Assembly (NCBI RefSeq): GCF_900129135.1
Contig: NZ_FQVI01000002.1
Coordinates: 1-64,000, forward strand
Length of the DNA stretch: 64,000 nt
Direction: 5' to 3'
From: Lactonifactor longoviformis DSM 17459
GTDB taxonomy: Bacteria > Bacillota > Clostridia > Lachnospirales > Lachnospiraceae
Positions within the stretch are counted from its first letter, which is position 1. The number at the start of each line of letters is the position of its first letter. The notes under the pieces are model-generated. The model searched no databases, was not told where the DNA came from, and saw nothing but the letters and a program-made list of their open reading frames with translations. Shown here piece after piece: positions 26,474 through 36,900 of the stretch. The translations under genes and the position numbers were made by a program.

Positions 26474-28390
26474 TTAAATAAATTCTACGGTATATACAGG
26501 TTTATCAGTTCCGGCATTCTTCGAGATAAGTGCCTTCAATCTTCGAAATGTCTCATCTTTCAATGCAATATCGTCCCTGAACGCAGAATCTCTGAAAATA
26601 AACTTGATCGGCAGCGGTACAAGCTCTGCCAGTTTATTTATCAATTCTACGGTTATCTCTGTTTCCAGACATACCAGATAGCTGCCCCCATAGAGATATG
26701 TGCGTCTTCCAATGTCAGACAGCTGTTCCAGAGACTCGGATAAAGCTACGTTGCGCTGTCTGAGCATTAATTCGTACACAATATCTGCGTCATTCGCCCC
26801 GGGCATAAAGTCCGCAAGATCCGGAGCACTTTCGATCTGTGAGAAATCAAGCTGCCCTGCATCCATAAGTGAGTTCCATTTTATATTGGTGGGCGCGATA
26901 CGGAACACTTTAAATCCCGTATCCACTTCACAGTCCGGATTCTCTCTCACAATGCTCTCGCCGGCACGACGGATACGCTCCCTGCCAATTTCACATATCG
27001 TAGAAAAGCCTGCCTTATATGCCTCACTTGACGCCTCTAAGACTTCAGGAATCTGGACCATGATAAACCTTCTTTTGCCCTTATCCTCACTGTTCAGCTT
27101 CATGACTGCATGTGCAGTGGTTGCTGATCCTGAAAAAAAGTCAAGTATGATATCATGTCCACTGGTGTGTATCTTACACAAAAAGCAAATTAAAGATGAG
27201 GGCTTGGGAAATGGAAATATTTTGCTCCCAAACAAGTTCGTTATTTCTTTTGTTCCATCCTGGGACATTCCAATATCATCTCCGAGTTTTGTACTTACTG
27301 CGATCCGTCCAAAGTCCTCCCCGGCCTTCTCCATATCATCTTCCTTCCAATATCTCAGCGCCGGCTTGCTAATATTTAGAAAAGAATAATCCCCAGGGAA
27401 GACAATTCTGCCCTCATCATAATATTTTTTAAAGGTATCCTGCGTAATTGCCCATGTTCTGTTGGGATTGGCAGGGTATTCCGCGCCGGTCTTAGGATTG
27501 ATTATTGTAAAGTAACTGTTAGGTCTCTCACTTGCGGTTGTCTGCTTTGTCAAATCATGTATTCTCCAAGGACGATTTGGGTAATCATCACTCTCATAGT
27601 ATTTTCTTTCTTTTCCTGCTATACTTCCTTTGAACAAGGAAGACTTTGCATAGCATACAATCCACTCATAATCCTGAGAGATTCCAAATGGAACGTCTGA
27701 TTTGGCGGTTCTCTTTCTCCATGGAAATATTGCAACATAATTACTCTCACCAAAAACCATATTGCAGAGATTCTTTACATTTTCCAGCTCGTTATCATCG
27801 ATGCTGATAAAAATAGCTCCGTCATCTGTCAATAAATCCTTTGCTACCAGCAGCCGCGGATACATCATGTTCAGCCAATTTGCATGATACCTGTTATTAG
27901 ATTTCGTATTTACTGTATATCTCTCACCCAAATCACTCATATCGCCTTCTGCTTTCAGGCTGTCTGCCGACGGTATTTTATAATTATCATTATAAATAAA
28001 GTCATTTCCCGTATTATATGGGGGATCAATATAAATCATCTTTACTGCATTGTAATAGTTCTGACGAAGCAGCTTTAACGCTTCCAGATTATCGCCTTCA
28101 ATATAAATATTCTCGGTTTTATCCGCCTCTTTGCTCTCAGGCAAAACCAGTTTTAATGTCTTTCCAAAAACATCCTCCTGTGCCGCTTTTTTAGCGTTCT
28201 GCTTACCTGCCCATGTGAATTCGTACTTTTCTTCTTTGACCTCTGTAAAAAGACCCAGCTCTTCTCTTAAAGCAAGGAAGTCTACTTCACCGTCTTTGAC
28301 AGCGGAAGGAAAGATCTGCGCCAATTTTATAAGGTTATCCTTTTGAAAATGATTTATATTCCTGTCAACTTGTTTTGTTTTCATCTTCAA
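26474..28390 (-). CDS. mod: Type III DNA N6-adenine methyltransferase, Mod subunit
   Basis: 638 residues. Catalytic motif IV DPPYNTGNDF comes before the AdoMet motif DFFSGSATTAHA, the beta-class order typical of Mod. The central region carries the target recognition domain. The start is taken as TTG 28390, which has AAGGAG six bases upstream; the ATG six bases later (28384) is a possible alternative with 12-base spacing. Mod recognises and methylates a short asymmetric site and is needed for restriction by Res. No simple-sequence repeats that would indicate phase variation are visible. It follows the nuclease-like gene by 23 bases. Confidence 0.95.
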   Translation of the reverse strand: MKMKTKQVDRNINHFQKDNLIKLAQIFPSAVKDGEVDFLALREELGLFTEVKEEKYEFTWAGKQNAKKAAQEDVFGKTLKLVLPESKEADKTENIYIEGDNLEALKLLRQNYYNAVKMIYIDPPYNTGNDFIYNDNYKIPSADSLKAEGDMSDLGERYTVNTKSNNRYHANWLNMMYPRLLVAKDLLTDDGAIFISIDDNELENVKNLCNMVFGESNYVAIFPWRKRTAKSDVPFGISQDYEWIVCYAKSSLFKGSIAGKERKYYESDDYPNRPWRIHDLTKQTTASERPNSYFTIINPKTGAEYPANPNRTWAITQDTFKKYYDEGRIVFPGDYSFLNISKPALRYWKEDDMEKAGEDFGRIAVSTKLGDDIGMSQDGTKEITNLFGSKIFPFPKPSSLICFLCKIHTSGHDIILDFFSGSATTAHAVMKLNSEDKGKRRFIMVQIPEVLEASSEAYKAGFSTICEIGRERIRRAGESIVRENPDCEVDTGFKVFRIAPTNIKWNSLMDAGQLDFSQIESAPDLADFMPGANDADIVYELMLRQRNVALSESLEQLSDIGRRTYLYGGSYLVCLETEITVELINKLAELVPLPIKFIFRDSAFRDDIALKDETFRRLKALISKNAGTDKPVYTVEFI

Positions 28391-28413
28391 TCTCTGCTCC
28401 TTCTCTCACAGCG

Positions 28414-29013
28414 CTAAACCAGGTACTCCAGCAGACTATGCATCGGACGTGTATCCCTTAGTTTCATCTTTGGTGCCTGGCGATTCTCTGTGCTGTATGT
28501 GCCAAATTCCTTCACATCATTCTCCCCAATCCAGCCTATTATTGCCATATTCCTTTCTGTCGGTACAGTAATTCTAGGTTCTCCTTTCAGCTTCAGCCAA
28601 TAATATACCTGAATATTTACCTTCCGCAGTTCGCTCGCCTTGGTTGCCACCGTAAAAGTATCTAATATATCATCAATTGTGCTTTTATACACCGACAAGG
28701 AAGATTTTACCGAACATTTTATTTCGGTTCCCCGTATATCTTTTAAGATAATGTCATGTCCCAAATCAGGATTTCCGGATCTTTTATTTACTGCTGAGAC
28801 CGCATATTTCCTATTCTGGAGCAGCCATTTAATGACAGCCGCTTCCGCTGCTTCTCCCATCAGTATATCTATAAATCTCTCCATATACCCTCTTGCATGC
28901 AAATCCCTGCGGTCTGTCATAGTCTCACAAAGAATTTGAGCATTCTCTGTACAAATATGCATATCTGCTTCTGATAATTGTATTTTAACAATTGTATCTC
29001 TTGTAACCGCCAT
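28414..29013 (-). CDS. Candidate PD-(D/E)xK nuclease-like accessory protein of the type III system
   Basis: 199 residues from ATG 29013, which has GGAGGAACAAGT upstream; the frame extends further upstream but without a comparable site. No family is recognised with certainty. Residues 81-103 read NPDLGHDI...TEIKCSVK: Asp87, nine residues, then Glu97-Ile-Lys99, with Glu54 upstream. This fits the spacing of a PD-(D/E)xK nuclease core, and the preceding helix with Glu is in the usual place. It lies first in the operon, 23 bases before mod. It could be an extra nuclease, a nicking or Mrr-like partner, or a control protein. Function is inference. Confidence 0.6.
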   Translation of the reverse strand: MAVTRDTIVKIQLSEADMHICTENAQILCETMTDRRDLHARGYMERFIDILMGEAAEAAVIKWLLQNRKYAVSAVNKRSGNPDLGHDIILKDIRGTEIKCSVKSSLSVYKSTIDDILDTFTVATKASELRKVNIQVYYWLKLKGEPRITVPTERNMAIIGWIGENDVKEFGTYSTENRQAPKMKLRDTRPMHSLLEYLV

Positions 29014-29195
29014 ACTTGTTCCTCCATTATCATAATATTCTAAACCATCTACTGTTTCAGTCTCTGTCTGAATGTCAATAAGCTTAAAATCTGCACCTCG
29101 CTTTACCACCGAGTATACCTAATTATCGGAACAATATCAACTCTATCGGGATATCTGTTACAGCGTTTGGCAAATGCTCCTTCTTAGAATAAGCG

Positions 29196-29234
29196 CAAAA
29201 AACGGGCTGATATAGTTTTTAACCCTATCAGCCC
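29196..29234 (-). terminator. Terminator after the MBL-fold surface protein
   Basis: GGGCTGATA and TATCAGCCC pair around a 13-base loop; on the minus strand GTTTTTTGCG follows. Confidence 0.85.
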
Positions 29235-29260
29235 AATCTTTTACTCGTATTGTTATAATT

Positions 29261-30847
29261 TTAAGAAATTAATTTTCCATCTGAATTAAAAGTGTACCGC
29301 TTTCCATCAATGGTAACGGTTCCAGTTACCATTTCACCATTTGACAATAAATAGTACCAATTTCCATAGTAAGACAGCCACCCCGTTTTCATGGAACCCA
29401 CAGGAGCCCCATCCGCATTCCCCTCAGGATTCAGGTAGTACCATTTGCCTTTCCACAGCAGCCAGCTTGTTTTCATAGATCCCACAGGCGATCCATCAGT
29501 GTTGCCCTCCTCATTCAGATAATACCACCGGTTGCCGTTCAGTAACCATCCGGTTTTCATAGATCCTACCGGAGCGCGATCTGTGTTCCCGTCTTCATTC
29601 AGATAATACCATCTGCCGCTGTCTAATAACCAGCCTGTTTTCATTGTGCCGTCAGAGTTCAGATAATACCACCGGTTTTCAAAATATACCCATCCGCGCT
29701 GCATCAGTCCATTGGGCCCAAAATAGTACCACTTATTCCCAGTAAGAATCCACTGGTTAAAAATTAATGCTCCGTTGTTATCCGCATACTGTGTTCCTCT
29801 CGGTGTTGTGACAAAACCGGGTGTGAATTTAGGTATATTCGTTTCAATACTCCCATCCGTATTTATAGTAAATACAATGGCAGAAAGTAAATTATAATAG
29901 GAACTGGTAGAATAGAACTTTGAGCCCACTTTTTGGTTGATTTGCGCCATAGTAGCATTTGGTATATTGCCTAAATACCCAGTCTGTACAATATATTTAG
30001 GATTGGCTTCATCTAGCATTGCTTTAGAATTAGAACCTGCAATCCCATGGTGCGCCAATTTGTAGATATCAATATCTTTTACCAGTTTCATTCTGATCAA
30101 AGCACTCTCCAGTCCGTATACATCATCCTCTACGTTAGATGTCGTATAGGTATTCATGTCGCCTGTCAATAGAACCTTGCGGCCAAATACAGACATTTTG
30201 GTGATAATAGATGCACTGTTGATATCGTAAAATTTCTCATTCGGATCATACTCAAAATTAAACAATTCTATATCAGCACTCTCCCCCAGCTTAAACTCCT
30301 CTTTATCTACAGGTGTCGATTTGGTAATAAGCTTTGCGTTTGTATCCTGCGCTGCTTTTATTGTATCTGCATACACATATGCATTATCCCATTTCCTATC
30401 AGCTGATAGTACATTATTATCTGAATAGGGTTTGATATATACTCTCTGGGGACCAAAAGCTCTTATAACTTCATCAGCCCCCCCTATATGGTCACTGTGT
30501 GCATGTGTCCCAATGAAAAATTCAAAGTTATCATGATTGACGTTTAATTTAGTCAAATACTCATTTACTTCATCCTCATATCCTGGAGTCGGCGCTCCCC
30601 CGGGAGGAACATTCGTATCATCTGCAGCATCTACCATACCGAAGTGTTTGGTTCCATCTGCGTCGGTGGCTTCCAGTACGATCGCATCTGTATCAGCTCC
30701 GCGCAATGTTAAAAAATGAACCTTAACGGATGGCGTTCCGCCGACAGTTTTCTCCTCTACAGCTGCATTTGCAGTAACTGCAGGTGTAATAAGCATTACA
30801 CTGCAGCACATAAGTAAACCTATATTTTTTATAATTCTATTTAACAT
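29261..30847 (-). CDS. Secreted metallo-beta-lactamase-fold hydrolase with wall-binding repeats
   Basis: 528 residues from ATG 30847 (GGAGGAAGAAAA upstream; the frame's earlier ATG lacks a site). Signal peptide ending near TANA (about residue 29). The MBL domain (about 40-340) has the metal motif THAHSDHIGG near 113-122, a later TGDMN aspartate and AHHG histidine, so a di-metal site is likely complete. The C-terminal part has about six GW/WYYLN repeats, some spaced by an extra GNTDGSPVGS insert. The closest named architecture I know is pneumococcal phosphorylcholine esterase Pce/CbpE; ComEC-type nuclease domains are an alternative. Substrate is unknown. Ends at a good terminator; single-gene unit. 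Confidence 0.8.
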   Translation of the reverse strand: MLNRIIKNIGLLMCCSVMLITPAVTANAAVEEKTVGGTPSVKVHFLTLRGADTDAIVLEATDADGTKHFGMVDAADDTNVPPGGAPTPGYEDEVNEYLTKLNVNHDNFEFFIGTHAHSDHIGGADEVIRAFGPQRVYIKPYSDNNVLSADRKWDNAYVYADTIKAAQDTNAKLITKSTPVDKEEFKLGESADIELFNFEYDPNEKFYDINSASIITKMSVFGRKVLLTGDMNTYTTSNVEDDVYGLESALIRMKLVKDIDIYKLAHHGIAGSNSKAMLDEANPKYIVQTGYLGNIPNATMAQINQKVGSKFYSTSSYYNLLSAIVFTINTDGSIETNIPKFTPGFVTTPRGTQYADNNGALIFNQWILTGNKWYYFGPNGLMQRGWVYFENRWYYLNSDGTMKTGWLLDSGRWYYLNEDGNTDRAPVGSMKTGWLLNGNRWYYLNEEGNTDGSPVGSMKTSWLLWKGKWYYLNPEGNADGAPVGSMKTGWLSYYGNWYYLLSNGEMVTGTVTIDGKRYTFNSDGKLIS

Positions 30848-30877
30848 TTTTCTTCCTCCAATTCTATTAATGGGCAT

Positions 30878-30923
30878 AAAAAAACCCTGAGAGCAGACAA
30901 TTTTATACTGTCTGCTCTCAGGG
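30878..30923 (-). terminator. Strong terminator after the MATE gene
   Basis: CCCTGAGAGCAGACA and its perfect complement form a 15-bp stem with a 9-base loop, followed on the minus strand by TTTTTTT. It lies between the MATE gene and the MBL-fold gene. Confidence 0.93.
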
Positions 30924-30952
30924 TATCCACCCCTCTTTTTTCTAAATGGTTA

Positions 30953-32308
30953 CTATCGGTCCTGCTTCACCAACCATTTCCCTTTCCAGGCATAAATGGC
31001 CATTCCCATGGTTGCAAAGAACCAGGAAACAGGGTATCCCCAAAGTACGGTATCCAAAGTAAAATATACTTTCGTCATAATCTGAATCCACAGAATCCGG
31101 ACCCCCACCATACTTCCTATCATAATTAACATAGTAGACATCGATTTACCAGCTCCCCGGAATACGCCTCCCATTACCTGTGCTATTGTGATGCCAACAT
31201 AGAATGGGGCCAGTATCTTGCACATGAGATATCCATATTCTATAACTGCCGTATCCCGTGAGAAGATGCTCAGCGCATCCCTGCCGAAAATCAGAAGTAC
31301 CGCTGACATGATCACACAGTATCCGCAGCCTATCAGCAGCGTTTTTACCGCCCCCTGTTTTACTCTGTCCAATTTCCCTGCTCCTATATTCTGGCCTGTA
31401 AAGGTCATGGCTGCCATACCAAAGCTCATAATCGGAAGTACAATAAATCCGTCGATCTTCATGTATGAACTGGAACCGGCAATAGCATCCTGTCCAAAGC
31501 TGTTAATATAAGCCTGCACAATTACATTGGAAAGCGAGATTACCGCAGACTGAATCCCTGTAGGAACTCCCATAACAAGGATACGCCTGGTCATCCTTTT
31601 GTCTAACCCTAGTTTGTGAATACGAAGAGTATAGATATCCCTGTCTTTCATTAAAGTCACTATTACCAAAACAGATGATATCCCCTGGGATATAATTGTG
31701 GCTATCGCTGCTCCTGCTACCCCCATCTGAAAACTGATGACAAAGATAAGGTCCAGTATAATATTTGCAACTGACGTAGCGCACAGATAGTAAAGGGGTC
31801 TTCTGGAATCCCCTACCCCCCGCAGGATACCTGCCCCCATATTGTAAACAATATTAAACACAGATCCCAGGAAAAAAATCCTAAGATATACAACAGCCTC
31901 TTTCATAACGCTGTCAGGTGTCCCCATCCAGCGTAGTATTTGCGGGGTCAAGGTAACTCCTACCACAGTGAGTATAATTCCCCCTATGATACTGAGAACA
32001 ATGGAGGTATGTACGGCCCACTGCATTTTTTCTTCATTCTTTGCCCCATAATATTGGGCTATTACCACACCAGCTCCGGTTGCAATCCCCATAAAAAGCC
32101 CTATGATAAGATTTATCAGTGAATTGCTGGAACCTATGGCTGCCAGCGCAGGTTTTCCGATATAATTGCCTGCTATGACAGAATCTACCGTATTATAAAG
32201 CTGCTGAAAGATATTGCCTACAATCAATGGACCCGAAAACAGAAGAATGCCTCGTATAATACTGCCCTGAGTCAGATCCAGACTGTTGGCTCTTATTTCC
32301 TTTTTCAC
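30953..32308 (-). CDS. MATE-family multidrug/Na+ antiporter
   Basis: 451 residues with about 12 hydrophobic segments in two similar halves. The start region (TQGSIIRGILLFSGPLIVGNIFQQLYNTVDSVIAGNYIG) is typical of Firmicute MATE exporters. The start is GTG 32308, with GGGGGAAATATT upstream. The family exports cationic drugs or metabolites in exchange for Na+ or H+. It is adjacent to, but not clearly part of, the phage-tail cassette: 106 bases separate it from the fibre gene and it is read in the same direction. No lysis-related feature is visible. Confidence 0.92.
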   Translation of the reverse strand: MKKEIRANSLDLTQGSIIRGILLFSGPLIVGNIFQQLYNTVDSVIAGNYIGKPALAAIGSSNSLINLIIGLFMGIATGAGVVIAQYYGAKNEEKMQWAVHTSIVLSIIGGIILTVVGVTLTPQILRWMGTPDSVMKEAVVYLRIFFLGSVFNIVYNMGAGILRGVGDSRRPLYYLCATSVANIILDLIFVISFQMGVAGAAIATIISQGISSVLVIVTLMKDRDIYTLRIHKLGLDKRMTRRILVMGVPTGIQSAVISLSNVIVQAYINSFGQDAIAGSSSYMKIDGFIVLPIMSFGMAAMTFTGQNIGAGKLDRVKQGAVKTLLIGCGYCVIMSAVLLIFGRDALSIFSRDTAVIEYGYLMCKILAPFYVGITIAQVMGGVFRGAGKSMSTMLIMIGSMVGVRILWIQIMTKVYFTLDTVLWGYPVSWFFATMGMAIYAWKGKWLVKQDR

Positions 32309-32414
32309 AATATTTCCCCCTTTATGTATTTATTCTAGCATAAATGTATAAGGGAATACTAGTAGATCTGCCATACTTTCTATTTGATATGCGCCTTCTT
32401 TTTGTTCTAAAAAA

Positions 32415-33692
32415 TTACGAACTCATTCTAAAATGAGACATAATCCTAATTTCTATTCCAACTACTGCTGCAAAATTAGTCACGATCACAACTTCACCAT
32501 TAGGTCTTATCCATCCTACGGCACATTGATTTACATTCACTCCAATCATAATATTAGCTTCCTTTGTCGGTCTAAACCCGGCTGGAAGTGTATAACAAAT
32601 ATTCATTGCTCCCGTTGATAAAGCATTCTTATTTGACAATTTTACGCTTACAAAGACACAGTCCCCCTTTTTATATATTTCTTCGTTTAATAAATTAAAT
32701 GCAGCATTCACAACACCTCGGCCTGCAGTTTCCCCTGCTAATGTCTGTAACGTATTAATCTGTGCTTGTGCTAAATCTCCAACTATATTATATCGTTCAC
32801 CGTCATATACCATCTCAATAAAAACGTTCTCAGTGATATAATTTGCCGGTACCCCTTGTCCTTTGTAGTAAATACTTCTTGCTCCAGTATTATTAATATT
32901 TAGTGTTGGATTTGATGCAGTATTTCCATTTATAAATTTAACTACTGCCCCTGCCCCTTTCAGAAGATTAAATCCATTAAGGCTGACACTTTTACTACTG
33001 GTTCCGGCAGAAGTAGCGCATTCTGCATAATGATGTATATCGCTGCCCCCGTCAAATGCCACACCACCGATTTTCCTTGCATTCTGAAGTTTTGTGGCGC
33101 TCCCTGCATTTCCAGGAATACTGGAAGGGGTATCTCCCTTCTCACCTTGGTCGCCTTTATCCCCTTTCTCACCCCGATCACCTTTATCCCCCTGGGAGCC
33201 TTTTGCCCCCGATAAATCCACAATAAATTCATATGCTGCGCTGCCTTTTATATAAACCTTTGCATTATCCTCATCTTCCACGTTTCCAGTACTGAGCATT
33301 ACATAACTTCCATTCTTGACACCATCCGATGCATAGCCGGCATTCATTTCACTTATACTATGGTAAACCTTGGCTATATAAAATGGCTCTCCTATAGGCC
33401 CTCGTGGACCTATAAATTCTCCATTCTCCAGTTTGTTTTGTATTGATTTTGCCACAGTTTCAGCCAGCTTAGCAGCTTCATTTGCTAATTGAGCCTTACT
33501 GTTTGCATTTGTAGCAGCGGCTGAAGTCAATGCAACCGCTTCCTGAGCTGCCAGAGCTGACTCAGCAGAGCTCTTTGATGCCTCTGATGATTCATTATTC
33601 ACTTTCTCCGCAAGAGATATTAAGCTTTCTCTAACATCTTCACCCTTTCTAGCTGCCTGAAAATCATATATTTCATTACTAATATCTGCCAT
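32415..33692 (-). CDS. Tail fibre / receptor-binding protein with collagen-like stalk
   Basis: 425 residues from ATG 33692 (CAGGAGGATTAT upstream). Residues 1-35 (MADISNEIYDFQAARKGEDV) resemble the baseplate-attachment start of many Firmicute prophage fibres. Then come an Ala-rich coiled coil (about 35-95), a short Gly-Pro stretch, a collagen-like Gly-X-Y run (SQGDKGDRGEKGDKGDQGEKGD, about 170-195), fibre repeats with NAGSATKLQNARKIGG, and a beta-rich C-terminal tip. It is the last gene of the tail cassette, where the specificity protein is expected. Target receptor cannot be read. Confidence 0.82.
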   Translation of the reverse strand: MADISNEIYDFQAARKGEDVRESLISLAEKVNNESSEASKSSAESALAAQEAVALTSAAATNANSKAQLANEAAKLAETVAKSIQNKLENGEFIGPRGPIGEPFYIAKVYHSISEMNAGYASDGVKNGSYVMLSTGNVEDEDNAKVYIKGSAAYEFIVDLSGAKGSQGDKGDRGEKGDKGDQGEKGDTPSSIPGNAGSATKLQNARKIGGVAFDGGSDIHHYAECATSAGTSSKSVSLNGFNLLKGAGAVVKFINGNTASNPTLNINNTGARSIYYKGQGVPANYITENVFIEMVYDGERYNIVGDLAQAQINTLQTLAGETAGRGVVNAAFNLLNEEIYKKGDCVFVSVKLSNKNALSTGAMNICYTLPAGFRPTKEANIMIGVNVNQCAVGWIRPNGEVVIVTNFAAVVGIEIRIMSHFRMSS

Positions 33693-33744
33693 ATAATCCT
33701 CCTGTCTTCCTTTTTTCAATGTATAAACACTAAACAGATTCTTA

Positions 33745-33981
33745 TTAAGTTTTAATTTCCTGGGTATCATCTTCCTTGTCTTTCAGTATTGCAGAAAGCT
33801 GTTCAGAAAGCTCTGCAACTTTCATATCCTTTATTTTGGCCCCGACACTTGTCAACGCAGTATCCAGAAAGGTAGCTGATAAACTGTATTTTTTTCCTGT
33901 ATTCATTACAGCCACTCCAATTTCTTCCTCAGCCTTGTTTAATAAAACTGCCAACGGCAGTTGTGTACTGCTACTATTCAT
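33745..33981 (-). CDS. Small conserved tail-cassette protein
   Basis: 78 residues from ATG 33981, with AAAGGAGG eight bases upstream. It overlaps the end of the tail-tip gene by 8 bases, which indicates translational coupling and a real gene. It is mostly helical, acidic at the C-terminus (KDKEDDTQE), with no membrane segment, so it is not a holin. No family recognised; its position between tail-tip and fibre genes suggests a baseplate or fibre-assembly accessory. Confidence 0.7.
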   Translation of the reverse strand: MNSSSTQLPLAVLLNKAEEEIGVAVMNTGKKYSLSATFLDTALTSVGAKIKDMKVAELSEQLSAILKDKEDDTQEIKT

Positions 33982-36900
33982 ATTTCATACCTCCTTTATG
34001 CTCAACAGGGACTTTAAGTTTATGAGTTTTTCCTTTTATTGGTCTGTTATTTTCTTTTCTCTCAGCTATCCATTCCTTTTTTTCATCCACTGTGAATTTT
34101 TTGCCTTTATAATATTTTTTTACAGGTTTTTCTGCCTCATTAGGAGTCATCATATGAGATAACTGTTGGATTGACTTGGCACAATACCACAAAAGCCGTG
34201 TAGGATTAATGTATTTTATTCCTTCAGAATTTTCCTTTACTAGCTCAGGCTCGATCTGTTCCACCTCCTGTGCTACTAACCCTAGTTGCTCATGTTCTTT
34301 GGATTCTATCCAGTCAAATTCTCTAAATTCTAATTCGGATAATATTTGTAATGCATTTATTTTACTATCAAATATATTTTCTTTCAAACGCTCATCTGAG
34401 GGTGTCCCTACAACATTAGCATAGGTATCCCGTACCAATATTATTTCTGAATTATCAAATTGTGCAATAGTATCTTCATTTCCGCTCTGGATCCAAAAGG
34501 TATCTCGGGTACATATACCTGCACCATTACTATAGCCTACAGTCCAGGTCCTTCCTTCACTATCCAAAGAAATAGTATATCCATTTGCATACATATCATG
34601 TCCCAGATAAATGCCTGGATATGGGTTGTCAGAGATATTAGCTTTGGTAAAAAAATATAACATCATATTATAATAATTATCAGAGGGATTTTCCAAATAT
34701 CCCCAAGCCATAAATTTACCCCATGTTTCCAAGTTAAACACAAGACCTTTATAATAATTATTAATACGCAAACTGCTTGCACCAATGTAACCCAGATTAT
34801 ATCCGTCACGCCAAAAGTTAATTCCCGATTCATCAAAAGATGCCCTTTTATTGCTCAATTCGGCTCCATCATCATATACAGCTATTTCACCAGCTGTGAT
34901 TTGTATATACCTGCTATCATCATTAAAGGCCGTAATAACTCTATCGTAATATTGCCCTACGTAGCTCCCCACATCGTCTTTTGAAACCATACTTGATATG
35001 CTGTCACCCAGCACTTTTATTTGAGCTTCATTGTACTCCTCATATCCCCCCAGCACCTGAACATCTGTAATCCAAATTGGAGATCCTGGTGAATCATTAT
35101 AAAAGAATAAATATTTTACTCCATCTTGTGGTACATAAAACTCGTATTCAAATTGATTCCATACCCCTGATTCCAATTTCCCTTCTGGAGTACGATTTAT
35201 TTCATTATTAAATTCACACCTTACGATTGCCGTTGTCTGGTATCCAGACTCAGAGGTTGCTTTAAATCGTACCTTATATTTCCCTTTCTTTAGGTTCCAG
35301 TTCTGACTAAGGTATGCATTTATAGATCCACCTGTAAAACGTGCACAAGTTCCCAGATTACTATAATGGATTTTTACATATGTACTGTTGGATACATACC
35401 AATTGGATAAATCTTCATCAAATTTTCCATTAAGACAGTAATCATGCATGACATATGAAATTTCTTCGCTTACTTTAAGTGAAATTCTATCTTCCATTGC
35501 ATTTATAGACGTTTCCGTGGTTGATTCTGCATATTTTTTTGCGTTTTTTTCTGCTTCTTCTATCTCTTTTGTGACAGTTTGCCTATACTCTGTGGAAAGC
35601 GCTTCGGTTTTAATGGTTCCAGCAATAATATATTTTGCATTTAATCCCAGGCCGAGTATCCAGGCATCATCATAAGGTCCATTAACCCCCTGTGTACTCA
35701 GTCCTATTCCCTTCGGCCCTATTTGCATAACATTGACAGCATCCTCTTTGTTCATGGCATCCATATACAGTTCTCTCAGGAATCTGTTGTTTCCGTCATA
35801 TTCCGTTATTTTATAACCGCCTTTATCCCCTGTCAGCATCTGCGAAGCATTATCTATTGCGGATTGTAAAAATGAACTCGTCTGATGTACCTTGTTCAGC
35901 TCATTTTTTATGTATTCCTTATTTTCCTGGGTCTGCCCCACATATCCTCTTTTTATAGTTGTTCCAAGCTTCATACTGTCTGCCTCAGGATTCTGCAGAT
36001 GTATTTCTTTTTCATTCACGGGGAAATACCTGTCCAATCCAAAGGGTTCTGCAACTGCTCTAACTGAATCTCCCAATTCCCATGAATCCAGAGAACTATT
36101 TAACAAAGACAAGTCTATTGCCGTGACCTCTAGAGCAATGTTCTCATATTGCACACTGGCCAGCCATTCTTCACCTTTACTTTTAAGAATAGAAGGTATA
36201 AAAATATCCTCAAAGTCTATCACTTTGCATATCCATCCATATTGTTCCACAGCCTCAGAAAGAAGAATATAATTTTTTCCTTCATTCACACTAGTTATAT
36301 CCGTATAGGCGTCCATACCTTCTATGGCTCTTTCCTCCAAACGGCCTCCCCGTGGAATGCACGCCGTGGCAATATCGCTTCCTGATACGTTCTCCAGATA
36401 GTCTAACAGATTATTCCCAAATCGAACCGGCTGTTCACATATCTTTCCATAGTTCTTTAAATCCACTAGATCCAGATATCTTTTTCCATTGTTCTTGCGT
36501 ATTCTGAGATAGCCATGCGTCCTATCACATAGTATCTCCCGTATACAGTCAAGAGTGGTTTCATTATTTGTATTTACCGAAATATTCTCATTACTGCCTG
36601 ATACAGATACAATTCCTGTATAAAACTTTTTTTTATCATCTACTTTGCTGTTATGAATCATAATCCAGCTATCCAACAGCTGCCTGGGTGTTTTGTCTTG
36701 ATATACTGCCTGCGGCTGAATAGTGTCAAATAAAAAAGCCATCTCTCCAATCGCACAGACCTGTTTCTCTTTATCAATTTTTTTCTCTATTTCATTTATT
36801 TCGCCATAGAATATTTCTTTATTATCTTTTATGACCTGGACTACAGAGGTCCTGACTTCAAGGTTTTCATATTCAGGATTTACATCCGGAACTATAAATT

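Noticed and set aside
26474-28390. Phase-variable mod gene
   Set aside because: No homopolymer or short tandem repeat tract long enough for slippage was seen in the frame.
30953-32308. MATE gene as a lysis or export gene of the tail cassette
   Set aside because: It is a standard 12-helix exporter with its own GTG start and terminator; nothing ties it to particle release.
33140-33215. Short Gly-X-Y coding repeat as a mobile or regulatory DNA repeat
   Set aside because: It is simply the coding sequence of the collagen-like stalk of the fibre.
33745-33981. The 78-residue protein as a holin
   Set aside because: It has no membrane-spanning segment.
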